NCBI GenBank assembly: GCA_017562135.1
Contig: QEYB01001072.1
Span: 1-64,000 of the forward strand
DNA length: 64,000 nucleotides
Reading direction: 5' to 3'
From: Dipylidium caninum
Lineage: Eukaryota > Platyhelminthes > Cestoda > Cyclophyllidea > Dipylidiidae
Notes under the pieces: generated by a model
Told to the model about the DNA's origin: nothing
The model's input: the letters and a program-made list of their open reading frames with translations, nothing else
Database searches by the model: none
Translations under genes and position numbers: made by a program
Shown here: piece after piece, positions 13,539 to 25,639 of the stretch
Layout of the letters: each line of letters begins with the position of its first letter
Numbering within the stretch: the first letter of the stretch is position 1

Positions 13539-13716
13539 GTTGCGGAGATAAGCGCCGAGACGGAAGTGTTTCCTGGGGACTCTTCGCTACCCACAGTTGC
13601 ACTCGCAATGCATATGGCGCGAACTTGCCCAGGAAGTGATCGCCTCTGCGCAGACTGGTCTGATAGTAAGAAGAAACGGGCATCTTCTCCACTAGTATTT
13701 TCAACATCATCTCCAC
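13539..13716 (+). CDS. Candidate exon ending at a strong 5' splice site
   Basis: The frame is open from after a TAA at 13536-13538 and contains ATG codons near 13608 and 13614. It runs into GTAAGT at 13717, a consensus donor. The segment after the second ATG reads MARTCPGSDRLCADWSDS and then a Lys-rich, Ser-rich stretch. The surrounding DNA is GC-rich, as expected for a 5' exon. I recognise no domain and no downstream exon can be attached. The minus strand is also open here, so this remains a weak call resting mainly on the donor. Confidence 0.25.
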
Positions 13717-15620
13717 GTAAGTGTCTTGGCTCCCGGCCCCACCCTCCTGCCCGCCAGACGCCTACTTCTCCCATCTTCACTCTTCTCACCCATATATTTG
13801 ATCACGGCCAAAGTGTCCTTTGCCTTTCCTCATTTTTCACTTACCGCAATGAATACTGCATTTACACGCTTTATTGCATAAAAAAAACAAATATTCTAAT
13901 TGCAACTTTTCAGTAGCCTGCTGCGTAGTTTAGGCAGGCACCAAAGAATTTACATGCAAGTAGAGACAACTTGCATGTTAATGCCGCCATCACCGTTCTA
14001 ATCGCCGCACAACCGCCGCCTGAAAAGGGACAAGAAGATTGTAGTCCGACCGCTCGACCGACGGACACCATATGGAGAGCGGGAAGGTCTAATCAAGTGG
14101 AGTTGTTTCTTCTCAGAAAGACCTTCCACTATGAACATATCAACTCTTTCTCAGGCCGACTTTGTTCATTGTGAGGCCTCATATGAAAAAATACGCCAAA
14201 TTGCCATAACCTCCAGCCATTTCTCCCGAGAACGTCAAATTACCAGCTCATCGGAGTGGTACTTTAAACCAATCAAGGACATCGTCATAGGCCAAAGACA
14301 AGGTCATTCATAGCATGCACCAATCGGCGAAGAAAGGAGAAAATGCCCCTCACTCTGCACTCGCGACTAAGTCAAATTTCCTTCAGTTGAAACGGCCCCT
14401 TCTAGCTCAACGAATATTCTAATTTCTGCTGTCTGCGTACAATGTGGACATCGAGATTCTATCTAATCATGCAGTATGTAGCCTGACCATACTCTACGGT
14501 CACCTTCATCAATGTAGAATTTCAAACATATCACCCAACATCACTCGCATTCACCGGAACTCCCTTTTTTCTGCATCCCCTTTCTGAAACTCGAGCGCAA
14601 ATTTGACAATGCGGTTGAGCGCAAACTCCCAATGTGTAGCTAAATTACACTCTGCCTTAGGCTATTTCAATGCATTCATGACATACAGCTACATCCACCC
14701 TCGTTCAATTCATTACATTTACGAGACTCTCCTCAACCCCATCTCACACTTTTTACCCAACGTAAACACATTTCTCCGCCATTTCTCTTCTTTAGTTCCA
14801 CCTTGCAACATCCCAGCATCTACACTTGTACCGCGTCAAGTGCATTGAGGTATAAGAGAGATTCAACCTGTCTGATTGAAGTAACGATGTTGTGGGATGT
14901 GATAATTGCGAGCAAACGATCTCCTCCCACCATGAGTCTCCTCAGGGCATATTTTAATAGGTTGCCAAGTATACAGACCACTTTACTTGGGTTTGGTAAA
15001 CTAGAAAACCGGAAAAAAGAGAAAATTGTTGTAACCCGCGATTAGCGGGGATGATACAGTATCCCTAGCAGCACATATTCGGATGAAATAATTCTCTTAG
15101 CTATCAACGGATCCTGGCGCTATTTGCAGGAGTGCGCGAAGGCAGTGAAGGAACTGAGAGCGGGAGATGAGTGGTGGGAGCATTGTGTTTTAAGGGCAAT
15201 CGGCTGTGTGCATGTAATAGTCATATTTGACTACTTGTGAAGTCTCTTGTGTAAAAGGTTGTTCTTCTTAGTACGTGGACTTGATGTTCCTTTGGGTCTA
15301 GTGCAGAGTGTTTTGTGAGGAGGAATTATAAGGTTAATCGGTGGATTGATTGGCTACGTGCTTGGCATATTGGGAGTGGGTGTCGTACCATTGGCGTAAT
15401 TATGCGGACATTTATGAGTTGGTAGTAGTTTCATTGAGAATGTGGAAATTCCCAATATTCGCCTAGGTGTGAGTTATGTATATATGTCATGTAAAGTTAT
15501 TTCTTATATTTTGGGGAGGTGATGATGAATAGAATTAAGGGAGGGTGGAGTAAGAGGGAAAGGGAGGCAAGGTTAAAAGAGTGTTGGAGGTAGAAGCGAC
15601 CAGTTCAGTTGAGGAGAGGT
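13717..15620. other. No recognised gene
   Basis: Moderately AT-rich sequence with short ORFs only. A 10-15 nt resemblance to the 5' end of U6 snRNA near 15070 does not extend, so I do not call an RNA gene. Nothing else is supported. Confidence 0.5.
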
Positions 15621-15654
15621 GGGCGGGCGGGCAGGCAGGCAGCCACGCAGGCAG
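15621..15654 (+). repeat. GGGC/GGCA tetranucleotide microsatellite
   Basis: Short degenerate tandem run of gggc units followed by ggca units. It lies in a purine-rich stretch of the plus strand that continues to about 16550. Confidence 0.85.
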
Positions 15655-16929
15655 TGAGGTAGCAGCGTGAGCGAAGTGTTGGGGATTATGAGAATTGGTA
15701 TTGTCAGGACCGGAGCAAAGGTCTCGTGAGGAAGAAGTGTTAAAAAAGGACTTTGGTCTGTTGAATTGAATGTCTAGTTCAAATGGCATGATCGACGTGA
15801 ACATCTGATTTGTGGATGGCATCGTGGGAAAGAGAGGGCTCTCCTCAATAGGCATTCAAATGTTTGAAATGTCGGGCAAATTGGCATAATCAAGATAAAT
15901 GGCATTTTTCTCCTTGAAGAAGAGTCACCACACTGAGTCATTTAATGCGTAGATGCTAATATGAGCCTCTCTGAGCCTTTAGACTAACTAACGGAAATTG
16001 TAAAATGAGATGGTGAGCGAAGTGTTAGAAAGTCTGTTCTCTCCCATGCCCACGTGAAGATCCGATTGAAGCCTCCTAGCGATGCATTTTTATCTCCACT
16101 TTCTTCATCGGGAAAGAAGAGACAACCGAAAGAAGAAATTAGCTCGTTCACCAGTTACTTCTCCCTCCCTTTCATCTTATTTAGCTTAAAGTGCTTCCAG
16201 TCTTTTTGGAGGCACGGCTATGAGTTGACCTTACTGCTTGTTGACAAGGAGAGAGGAGGAGGCATTTGATGCTGCAGTGAGCAGTGAAGAAGAGGCGGGT
16301 AGCAGCGTGAACAAAGCAATATTTTCAAGAGGCTTTCCAAAGTGTGACATATCGGACAATTGTGATGGTGTTGAGAGAGGAGATGTGAGGAGAGGAGAGG
16401 AGAAGAAAAGTTGTCCCGTATGGACGAGGGGTGGAAAGGGTGGAGAGAATGACGTAGTTAATGTAAAAGCAGAGCGGAGTGGAGTGGAGTGGGGAAGTTC
16501 TAGTAAATAGGGGAAGGCGGGTAGCAGGGTAGGCCATGCATTGTCTCCAAGGGGCATTGGAATGCATGAGGCATTGGAAGCATTGGCATGGTGTTGGAAG
16601 GCAAAATTTGCTAAAGCGAATGGAAGTATGTGAGGCTTCTGAGGCTATGGTTGGATGTGAGGCGCACTACACTTGCTGGCAATTGGCCAAGAACCGGCCG
16701 TAAATGCACAGACATCGCCGGGCCGGAAATGCGTCCTCATGGCAAATGTCGCTAGCTTTACTAAGTCCCTTTTCACTTGTCACATACTAAAAGACTGCGA
16801 CCATCTGCTTCGCCTACCTTTCGTCTGAAAAGCGGCCACTTTCTACTCGTCTATGTCCACAGATCCCTTTCCTTACACAATCTTGTAGCTGACTCTTAGG
16901 TTGCGGGCGGCGGTCCCCCTTACTCACAG
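15655..16929. other. Purine-biased non-coding stretch
   Basis: Plus strand is enriched in G and A, notably 16250-16500, giving pyrimidine-rich, Ser/Pro/Leu-rich shadow ORFs on the minus strand. Short motifs of the form gtagcagcgtga recur near 15659 and 16299, and gtgagcgaagtgtt near 15668 and 16014. A small cluster of gcattgg words lies at 16553-16590. No gene is recognised. Confidence 0.5.
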
Positions 16930-17600
16930 TTCTGCTCGATCATTTGAACTCTTTGGGATGTGATGAAGACTGACATTCGTCTGCTTAAATACTCATTAAA
17001 GCGGTGGTTGTCTCATTGGTAGCAGAGCGGAAGGTTCCCTCAGTCGAGATTAGTGGTGGAAGATGGTGGTTAGCATGACACTAACGAGGAATGCTCTCTC
17101 GAAATTACGTGGCCAGTCACCTCCTATGGTCCTTCTCAACAGATTTTTAGGTTTTCTTGTCAATTCCACGTCATTGTAACTTGTCCATGGAAGGATGATT
17201 GCTTTTTCGAGGTCACTTAACTGCAAATCATTTACGCACTAATTCTTCCTCGCACGCCGGCCCGAATTTCTTGCGGTGACCACTCATCCGCTGCTGGGTT
17301 GGCAGGAGCTTCCCTGTGTTCCTTTGTATCCCTCTACTGCATTAAGCCGACTCGGCAAGTGTTATTTTTGGGATTGTGAGAAGACTAGTATTTCTGTGCG
17401 GTGAGAGGAATACAGAAGACTTGATAAGCCCTAGGCCATCACCCATAAGATTCGACGTACAAAGGGGTGGCCTCCAGTTGGTCCAATATCACCATGACAA
17501 GTGACACCTTGTGGGTAGTTGTGTAGAAATGAGTGGACTGTTGACAGTTGAGTTGCACTCATTCCGAAGACGAGTTGCACTGAACTTTCCTTAAACGACG
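16930..17600 (+). repeat. Dispersed repeat R2, copy 1
   Basis: Collinear by eye with 52010-52640 on the same strand. Shared landmarks include tgatgaagactgacat, ggttgt near the start, ccttctcaacagattttt-like, cttaactgcaa, cgcacgccgg, gtgaccactcatccgct and ttgacagttgag near the end. A shorter inverted relative is at 53745-53950. No conserved long frame is obvious across this copy. The element type is unknown. Confidence 0.75.
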
Positions 17601-17844
17601 GGGTGACCGGCCTTGCAATGTGATAGTGCTTTCTTCACCGATTCCTCGCTGACCAGTATTCTCCACCACCTCTCGCCACTGACGATATCTCCCAGTATCG
17701 GAATATTTCACAAGTGGGAGCATCCTCCGCTCCAAGGAGTAATCAAACGAACAAAGAAATTCCAACGGTTTCATCTGACGGATCAGAAGCTTTTTGTTGG
17801 TTCTTCAGAATGCGATTAAGGTGAGAGTTATGTCGGCTAAACGC

Positions 17845-18540
17845 CCTCTACTTCTCTTGATGGATTTCTTCCCCACCCGCCAAACACGTATTTAGATAGT
17901 GCCTTACTGAGAAGTAAGGCTGATGAAGGAAATCGGCAAATTAGTACACACGTACTCTTCCACACTGGCTCACTAAATCGTGGATTATGCTGGATGTCGC
18001 GTGTAAGTGGTAACCTTCGAGCTCGACGAAGAGGGAAGTTGACGGTATTCAACTGCGGTTGTGCCAACCGTGCACACATCATAAATTGCCAGAGTGAAAT
18101 CAGAGTGTCCTCTGCTCTGCATTCTCTCCGTCTAATGCGCGAGTCACCGACAACAGTCATAACTGTCGCTAATGCCTTGCTTCTCCGCTACTGTCGCTTT
18201 TTCCCTTCAAATCATCCACGAAGTTTCACGAGGTCAGGTTTGAATTTCTCCTTCCGCTTCACCTCACCTCGGCTCCCCGTGGTTTTGAACAGACTCTGCT
18301 GGTCAGTACTGGAGGTAGTTGGGTCCTCACTGCGTAGACAAAAAAGCTAGTGCAAATCGAAGTCTTCACGAGTGCACCCAGAAGATGTCGTTATGTCGGA
18401 TTGTGTGCGGGGTTATGCGACAGATCTTCGCGGGTGCGGAAGGGCTATTGAGGTCGAGAGGCTTCAAGGCTTCCACTCATCAACTCATCGCAGTGCATTC
18501 CGCTAACCTACCAATGTTCCGACAACATAAATGCTGCGCC
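17845..18540 (+). repeat. Dispersed repeat R1, copy 1, internally deleted
   Basis: Matches the reverse complement of 50880-51870 and 47690-48330, and the start matches 54595-54790. Landmarks are a ttcttccccaccc-like start, gtaagtgg, a tcgacgaagagg-type block, cacctcacctcgg and gcgacagatcttcgcgggtgc. The middle third is missing relative to the 50880 copy. The 3' part encodes a conserved peptide, RIVCGVMRQIFAGAE followed by GFKASTHQLIAVH, also seen in the other copies, so the family once had coding content on this strand. Protein family not recognised. Confidence 0.8.
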
Positions 18541-20389
18541 GTTTTGAGCCAAAAGAATACAGTTTTCCTGGTGGCGGATGGAATCTAGAGACTGAGGTTA
18601 TGGGAGATCTCAAAGTATTTTCGCATCGCATGAGGGCCTAAAGTGGCGGCTTTTGTGGCTGAAGTACTCACGGTAGAGGACATTTGACGCAGCGAATTGA
18701 TGGAGAAATTGAGGAAGACTAAATTAGTGGCAATAAGTTATGACCATGAGGCAGTCCAATCGGCAGGATGAGATATGGTGATAGGATAGAGGCCGAAAAC
18801 CTCTAATGAAAACGAGGGAAGAGGCGATGTGGAGAGAGATGAACGTTAACCGTTACTGACTCCCCAGTTCCTATTAATCTCGTTTTCATCTCCTTCCCTC
18901 TTTTCTTCAATTCGCCCCACTACGGATCACGCCGAGTCAATGACATGGAGGTATAAACGTGTGCCTACACTTATATTGAAGTAAAGTAGTGCCGAGAGAT
19001 GAGCAAGCGATATCTACAGACAGTGAATGTGAGGATTTGTCGGTTCTGCGGAATATTCTCATTGCATGCATAAACAAAGCACGAACTACGCAGACCATGT
19101 TGCTCAAGTTTGACACACATTAATAAAGAAATGATGCAGGAAAGTCATGAACAGGTAGGAAGGGGGGCGAGTTTGCATCTCCTACGGCACACAGATTTGC
19201 CACAACCGTCAACAGATTGTAACGTTTGCATATTCCATGTACATGAGTGAGGGAAATGAACGAAGTCCCCTATCAAGGAACGAGAGGAGCCACGTGAGTG
19301 GGGAAAGCTTTGTCTTCCCAAGTCAATCGTAAGATTCTCGTGGGGTTGAAGGATGCTGCCTGATGTCAAAAGATGTGCGAGAAGCGGATTGTTAACTCGG
19401 AGCAAGCAACCTTGAAGTGAATCGAAGTGGGGTATCGTCTTTTGAGTATGTTGTCTGTAAACAACCTTCGTGCTGTTGCCACCGTGAATATCTGAGCAAG
19501 TTGGTTTGCATTGTGTTTTGAATAAAATGCTTTTCCTTATTTTCTATCTTGTCCTAATACATGATTTCAGTACCATTGCCTAGGCTTTTACATTTCGTTA
19601 TTATTTCCCAAAATTAACGTTTTTTTCCTTGTACTCCCTTTCAGGATTGTTTCTCTTCTGGTATTGTGCATAGCAAACTGCTGTTTCGGTGACCAGATGA
19701 CTTATCCACGCTGACCTTGTCCCACCGCATTCGATGTCATTTCAATCTCCTTCTTTGGCACCTCTTCTTGAAGATCGGTATATTTGCCTTCTACGTATTG
19801 CTTGCTGATGTGGCTTTAAGTCAACTTCACTCCAATTATCATCAGGTGAGGAACCCCTTGTTACCATAAGGAAACGTATTAAAACCTATTTGGGGATATT
19901 CGAAATTTGCCACTTACTTTACACTGGAATTGAATTATTTCTTTTGCATATTTGGTGATTAACAATAGTTCGTTCTGAGGCTACAATCACTGTTCCTCTA
20001 TCCGATTGTGGTTTTATCGTTAATTTAGGTCTGTTGGGGGTATTGTCTTGTTGATATTTAGTCATTGAAAAATGAAACAACGATATATTGTTTTTACTAT
20101 TTTGGGTTAAATGTTTGCTCACTCTTGTTATTCAATGAAATAAACAGTAAGCACCGGCTAGTCCTCTTGACACCAGGACATATTTTCCCACACTTCGTCA
20201 GATTTTCCCTCAGTGATCGAGTTATAACAAATTTTTTTTCATGATTTTCCTCACTTGACATCCTCTAGTGCATGCTTAGGTTACATTTCAACATTTTTTA
20301 TACTTTTAAGTGCTTGTATCGTGCACGTAAGCTCATAGGCCTTAAGCCGCAACCATTATAACACTGATAGTATAATCGTACAAGATGCA
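18541..20389. other. No recognised gene
   Basis: AT-richer from about 19500 onwards. Only short ORFs on either strand, with no repeat copy matched elsewhere in the window. Confidence 0.5.
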
Positions 20390-20850
20390 CTTGGACATTC
20401 CATGCCTGACATTGATGCAAATGACTTCCCAATGTGATAAAATAGAAGACCACTAAAACCTTGATGCTCTTGTTGTTGTTTTTGTTTACCTTTGTAGGTC
20501 TTTAGGGAAAGAAGATACCGGTGATCCATGAAACACTGGTCAACGCGGAGGCAGTGTGGAAGTATTAATGACGAAGTTATCTCTAGATGGAAATGGGGAG
20601 ACTGATAAGGGACCGCCAACATGAGGAGAGCAGTCAAAAAGTGGCACACGAGGAAAGTAAAGAAAGTCCCATGTTAGGGAATTACCAGATTGAAATTGCA
20701 AGAACGCACTGAAGCCCGATGAAAGTGCGTCCCAGACGATTCATAGAATTGGTGATACTACTACTACTACTAAAGTCACGGGTACCCGCCAGAAGAAGAA
20801 GAACAATCGGAAGAGGTGGTAGAGTTTTATTGTTAACATATCAACAGACC
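20390..20850 (+). pseudogene. R3 gene-fragment copy 1 (exon with 3' splice site), broken
   Basis: Inverted relative of 22240-22710 and, in part, of 48670-48920. A pyrimidine-rich tract ends in tttacctttgtag at 20497, giving an exon start at 20498 that is conserved in copy 2. Downstream peptides are conserved between copies: GGSVEVLMTKLSLDGNG, then SKSGTRGK, then KNALKPDESASQT and GTRQKKKNN. Here stops interrupt the frame (for example in place of a Lys/Trp codon before RKSHVR, and TAG after KRW), and a frame change separates the two halves. The conserved acceptor plus amino-acid-level conservation argue for a former exon. I do not recognise the protein; the C-terminal end is basic. Confidence 0.6.
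20757..20772 (+). repeat. (ACT)5 microsatellite within R3 copy 1
   Basis: Five ACT units, in frame with the R3 coding remnant, where they give a short Thr run. Copy 2 has only Thr-Ile-Thr there. This is a local expansion in copy 1. Confidence 0.85.
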
Positions 20851-21141
20851 GACCTATTAATATGAACTCTTGGTTACTATTTCAGTGAAGAGTCATTTAT
20901 CCAGGCCGACGGGGTCAGCATCCGTTAAATGTGGCGTTGAGAGGCTTGGTAGAAGCACAATATCCGTGCCATTGAGCCCTATGCTTGCAATCACGGATTG
21001 TAAACTGTTCTCGCGAGGATGAGAAAAGTGGTTTGTCTTTATGTTCGCTAACTTTTTTAAGCAGTCTGCTAACACGCGTTAAGCTCGCCATCCTCCATTC
21101 CTCTGGGCCATTTAATTTGCCCCTTTTTTATTTATTTGCAG

Positions 21142-21839
21142 ACTCAGATACTTACCTCCTCATGAGTGAAGGTGATTGCGCGAACTGTGAGACCAGCCAA
21201 GGTGCCTTCTGGTCGACGCAATCCCAGTCAGCGCAGCATCCGCCCACTCATAAGAGTACTTATTCGTCACTGCCAGAAGTGGTAAAAGTCAGCAGTGCTT
21301 CTTGGAAGCGGCCGAGAGAGGAAGGGAGAGGCCCTCTTTTGAACAAAGGCAGGGTTGAAAGTCTTCTTGCAGATAATGTTGGCAATGAGTCACCAAAGGC
21401 GTCGTCCGATATACACTACGCCGTCTTACCTACTGTGGGTGAAGTAAAAGAGAAAGACGAAGTAGCAAAGAAAGATGTCGAATTAAAGTTTGAGGTGGAA
21501 ATTTCGGCACAACTAGAAGGTGAGGGCGGAATGGCCGAGGAGATTGGAATGATAAGTGAGACCGAGTCAGTCAATGGCTTTGACAAGGGTCGAGATCGAG
21601 TGTGACGAGTGGAAGGCTGAGACGAAGACAGGGACGGGGAAAAACTAGTGGAAGAGGCAAAAGGAAAACTTGGTGGGAAAGAACCGTTATCAGAGATAGA
21701 ATGTGGAACTGAAACTCAATTCACGGAATCAAGAGAAATAAAGGCAGAAGGAGAGGACGAGTTACAATTGGGAGCATTGCCATAGGAAAAGGACTCTGAG
21801 CAAGTAAAAGAAGCACTCAAGCAAATCTGTAAGGGTTAA
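21142..21839 (+). pseudogene. Glu/Lys-rich exon with three in-frame stop codons
   Basis: The exon starts after ttttttatttatttgcag (acceptor AG at 21140-21141). One frame then stays protein-like for about 230 codons with no frameshift: Ser-rich first (for example SEGDCANCETSQ), then strongly acidic and charged (KEKDEVAKKDVELKFEVE). It is interrupted by TGA at 21603-21605, TGA at 21618-21620 and TAG at 21783-21785, and ends at TAA 21837-21839. Charged composition continues unchanged after each stop (EEAKGKLGGKEPLSE, EKDSEQVKEALKQI). A GTAAGG at 21829 could be the exon's donor. I infer a former internal exon of an acidic, probably disordered protein that has lost function, or nonsense base errors. 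It lies between the two inverted R3 copies. No family recognised. Confidence 0.55.
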
Positions 21840-22239
21840 CTTCATCTTCAGGTCAACGTAGTCCTCCCCAGTAGTGTGGTGCAATGGGTTATTAATGATC
21901 ATTGAGTGAAAACGTGTCTTTTCGGCATAGACGCCAGTCCAACGCGTTCCAACGAGGAGCCACTGCCGGCGAAACCATCTACAGGCTCATCCATAAGCAA
22001 TTGATACATATTCTTTTGAAGCATTGGTGGAAGTCGGTGTCAAAATCCTGGGCATTGAGGCGCAATGACTTTTCCTACCTTGCAGCGTAAGAGAAGAATA
22101 ACGAGGGCATTTTGTTGCTTCCGGTAGAAGAGGCAGATGGGATAGGCATCAGTCGGCCTCCAATAGGACATCTCCCCTTTATTCGTGCCAATGCAGATGA
22201 TAGGGCTACCAAGTAACTAACAGTTCATGCTCATAGATC

Positions 22240-22710
22240 AGTTTTTTTGATATGTGAACAATAAAAGCCTTCCAGTTCTTCTGGTTGTTCTTCCTCTTCT
22301 GACGGGTACCGGTGGCTTTAGGGGTAATAGTGCCACCAATTATATGATTCGTCTGAGACACACTTTCATCGGGCTTCAGTGCATTCTTTCAAGTTTAATC
22401 TGGTAATCACCTAACATGGGGCTTTCTCCACTTTCCTCGTGTGCCACTTTTTGAGTGTTCTCCTTTTGTTGGCGATCCCTTATCGGTCCCCCCATTGCCA
22501 TCTAGGGATAACTTCGTCAGCAATACTTCCACACTTCCTCCGCGTTGATCAATTAACGTTACATGTATCGACGATATCTTCTTCCCTTTAAGACCTACAA
22601 AGGTAAGCAAAAACCACAAAAATACTACTAATGCTTTAGTGGCCTCCTATTTCATCACATCGGGAAGCCATTTGTACCAGAGCCGCACCATGAGGCATGA
22701 ATGTCCAAGT
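22240..22710 (-). pseudogene. R3 gene-fragment copy 2, inverted
   Basis: Reverse-strand relative of 20390-20850. Read on the minus strand, tttacctttgtag ends at 22595, so the exon would begin at 22594. An open frame follows (22594 to about 22407) with KKISSIHVTLIDQRGGSVEV, LSLDGNGGTDKG and GTRGKWRKPHVR. A TGA ends that frame; in another frame the conserved KNALKPDESVSQT and GTRQKRKNNQKNWKAFIVH continue to about 22250. This is the best preserved of the three copies. The gaatgtccaagtac block at its 5' side also matches copy 1 and copy 3. Confidence 0.6.
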
Positions 22711-25257
22711 ACTTCATGTATAATAATGCAACCGGTGGTTTGGTAGTTTGTCAAAACGGTAAAAATCTTACGAGTGGTGGCACATATCGTGGTATTCGTC
22801 ATGTGATCATAGTTTTCCTAAGACAATTAACACATTGAAAGTAACCGTATACACGTATCATACATTTACGACGGTCTAAATTAGCATTAGTCAAATGAAA
22901 TTGCAAAGGACGAAGCGCTCTACCTCGCGTTCCATCTTTTTGGCCGATTCGTACGTCAAAGCCGACTAAAAGACAACGTTTATGCAGCAATGCAGCTAAT
23001 AGGAGTCAAATTCCGCGTCGCCTGCACTTCATTGCAAGATGCCTATTCTCTCTGCGCTTTTCTGAACAGATTACCCCAACTGTACAGTGACTTATTCTTG
23101 CAAAGTGAAACATTTTGGCATCAAAACTGACTAGTAGCCACTGAAAGGCATTTTACAATTTGCCACAGAAATCCTAACCGCCCAAAAAGGATATATTATG
23201 AGACTTAAGTAGCAACTAAGCCATGAGAAGTTCTTTGCCAGCGTGAAAAGACTTAATTGGTCCTTGTTGGACCGCAACAAAAGTGACAAATGTCTGACTA
23301 ATGAGCTTAGACGACATGAGGTACAAGTCCGCCCACTAAACTAACTTTTCTTACCTTCCAAACGACATAACACTACAGTCCCACGCATCATTGCATGCTA
23401 CCGACAAAATTCGCGAAGATTTGTCATCAAAAAGCATTTATGATGTAGACTTAGTAACCACCATAGGCAACTAAACAGTTCTAAACCAACCCGCTCACTC
23501 CAGAGACCGTGAACGCAATCGCGGTATCGACCGTACACAAATACATCCAGTCACACAATCCACAACAACCTCCGATCCACTTAAACGATCCTAAGACATT
23601 CTCTTCTTTTTCTACTAACTCTATTTCTCTTTCTATCATATCGAAATAAAACTGTTCTTTTATATTTTTCAAGGTTTTTGGCTATCCTTACTGCGCCTAT
23701 AAGTTCATCATATTATTTCTCAAGTCATTAATTTATTTGAATTCATGGCGTTCCGACCTTGTCCAATGTCCTTGACGACGTTGCTGAGATGATTTCCAAT
23801 TCGTATGATGCATAGCCCATGGCCTTGGAGACTACCTTATTATCGTCAACGATGTTCCGTCCAGTATGAAAAAAGTTACCTGACATCTGGTCATTTTCGG
23901 TCACAATTAGCGTCCTACTTGGCTGAAGTCCTGCCTATATAAGCGCAGAACACTATTCCCCTTCTCAGGTGACCATTTAATCAGGCTACATTGCTGAATA
24001 CAACGCTATTAAAATAATCAGCCTCCTCTTCCGCCTCCCTTGTCAAGGTGTCTCACACCACTGTCCTACCTCTCCTCTCCTTCAAAGGAAAGCAAATTTC
24101 GCTTACTGTGCCCAATTTTACCGTTAGACATTCTCTCATTCGCCTTATCGCATTGGGCAAATTGCCTCCATTAAGCTGTTCTGTGCGCCTTCACTATTGC
24201 GCCTTCGCATGCAACACATAATATGCCGTCTTTAGAAACGTAGTCATATTTAGGAAATTTATTTATAAGCTGAGTAAGTTACGATGGGTATGAAAATAAC
24301 AAATAATTAAGAGTGTATTAGCTTATTGGGCTTATTGTCGGCGGTGGCATTGCAACTGAATATGTACCTATTTTCCTTTAGACAAAATAACGAAGCATTT
24401 TCGAATTTTGTCGTAGGAGGGGGCACTCAACTGGTTGATAAATAACATTAAATTTGTATTTTGTTTTAGTGGGGCGGCAGTGGCTGTTTTGTGTTTTGGT
24501 GCGCATTTCAGTAAACTTCCGAAGCTATTTGCATATCTGCTCGTCAGAGTAAGGCCGTCGGTCGGCAAAGCTCTAATTGCTTATTATTGCTACCTAATAT
24601 TTGTCAAGAATGTTATTTTGTGGTGATTATCTCTCACTGTTTCTGTAGGTGACTTGTTGAATTGGGTAGTGGGGAAGAGAATGTATCTCTACCAGCAGAC
24701 ATTTGCCTCTCACCTGTAAACTTGTCTCAGATTAAGCCTAATTGGCCTTGATTATTGTTAATTTAGTCGGTTAACACAGATATCACGGAGGAATTGGATT
24801 ATTAAAAATGCCACTCTGTCGGGTAGTAAGCACAGTCTTCGGTTCAGTTATATAAGTAAACACCGATTTACTGATGCGTTTCTTGCAATCTGAAATGGTT
24901 GTATTTGAATTTCTCCCATTAATATGAACTCTAGTCTCCATTTTGAGTGTATGTATTAAATCAGGCAGAATAATATATACATACAATGTAGTGCACTGGA
25001 CGTTGATCATACTAATGAGAAAGTAGTCAATCGGTTAATTGTTCAACGGCAAACCAACGGTTGATTTTCTTGTTTTTTTCGTCTTTAGACTTAGAAAGGA
25101 ACAATCTTGACGAGTTTTTTGTCCTTTCTTCATATGTCAACGTTATATCTGAAGTGACTCTTCTCTCCCATTTCAAAAATCTTATTTCTCTTCTTCTTCT
25201 GATGACTTCAATGTCGGGCTTTCATGTGGGTACAAGTGGCTGTCCTTGCATTGACTA
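22711..25257. other. No recognised gene
   Basis: AT-rich, short ORFs only. I could not match this stretch to other parts of the window, and no RNA gene is visible. Confidence 0.5.
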
Positions 25258-25639
25258 TGTTGTTGGTTTTGGCCGATGACAAGTTACTCCAAACAGCATC
25301 ATCTCGCCCTGTCTCTTTCTTACCCTCATGCTCAAGGCATATATTTACCTTTTTTGCATCCGTTTGGGCATCTTTTTCTAATTTTACACCTAATTCCTCT
25401 GACAATTGCTTTGTTGTTTCCTGCACCATTTCTTCAACGAGGGTATATTTCTCTCGTCGAACTAGTCTATCACGTGTTTCCATGTGTCTACGCCTGGGTA
25501 GATTGCATCGCCAGTTGTGGCCGTCCTTTCTTAATGATGTGATCCGGTCAAGTTCTTTTCGTAGAGCAACTGGCCCCCGCGCAATTTCCCCACCCTGCCA
25601 TTGTTGTTGGCGTGCTGGCTTTGCAAGTGCTTGTGTGTT
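25258..25639 (-). CDS. Candidate coding exon, charged protein of unknown family
   Basis: On the minus strand a frame is open from 25639 down past 25258. Its composition is far more protein-like than the hydrophobic shadow ORF opposite it. In order it reads a Gln-rich start (ALAKPARQQQWQGG), PVALRKELDRITSLRKDG, a basic patch with NLPRRRHMETRDRLVRRE, and a Glu/Lys-rich likely helical segment (EEMVQETTKQLSEELGVKLE). A possible donor GTAACT follows the DDAVW region near 25290. The upstream boundary is unclear: an in-frame TAG at 25640-25642 lies directly after an AG, so the true acceptor must be further in. The same strand carries the R8 coding remnant just upstream (25900-26140), so they may be parts of one gene. 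I cannot name it. Confidence 0.4.

Noticed and set aside
15065..15090. U6 snRNA-like agcagcacatattc
   Set aside because: Match is about 12 nt and does not continue into the conserved ACAGAG region.
17015..17050. A-box-like tggtagcagagcgg as a tRNA or SINE head
   Set aside because: No B box at the right distance, and the homologous R2 copy at 52080 does not conserve it.
20390..22710. R3 inverted pair as terminal inverted repeats of a DNA transposon
   Set aside because: No target-site duplication or transposase-like frame between them, and the third copy at 48670 is solitary. Inverted duplication is simpler.
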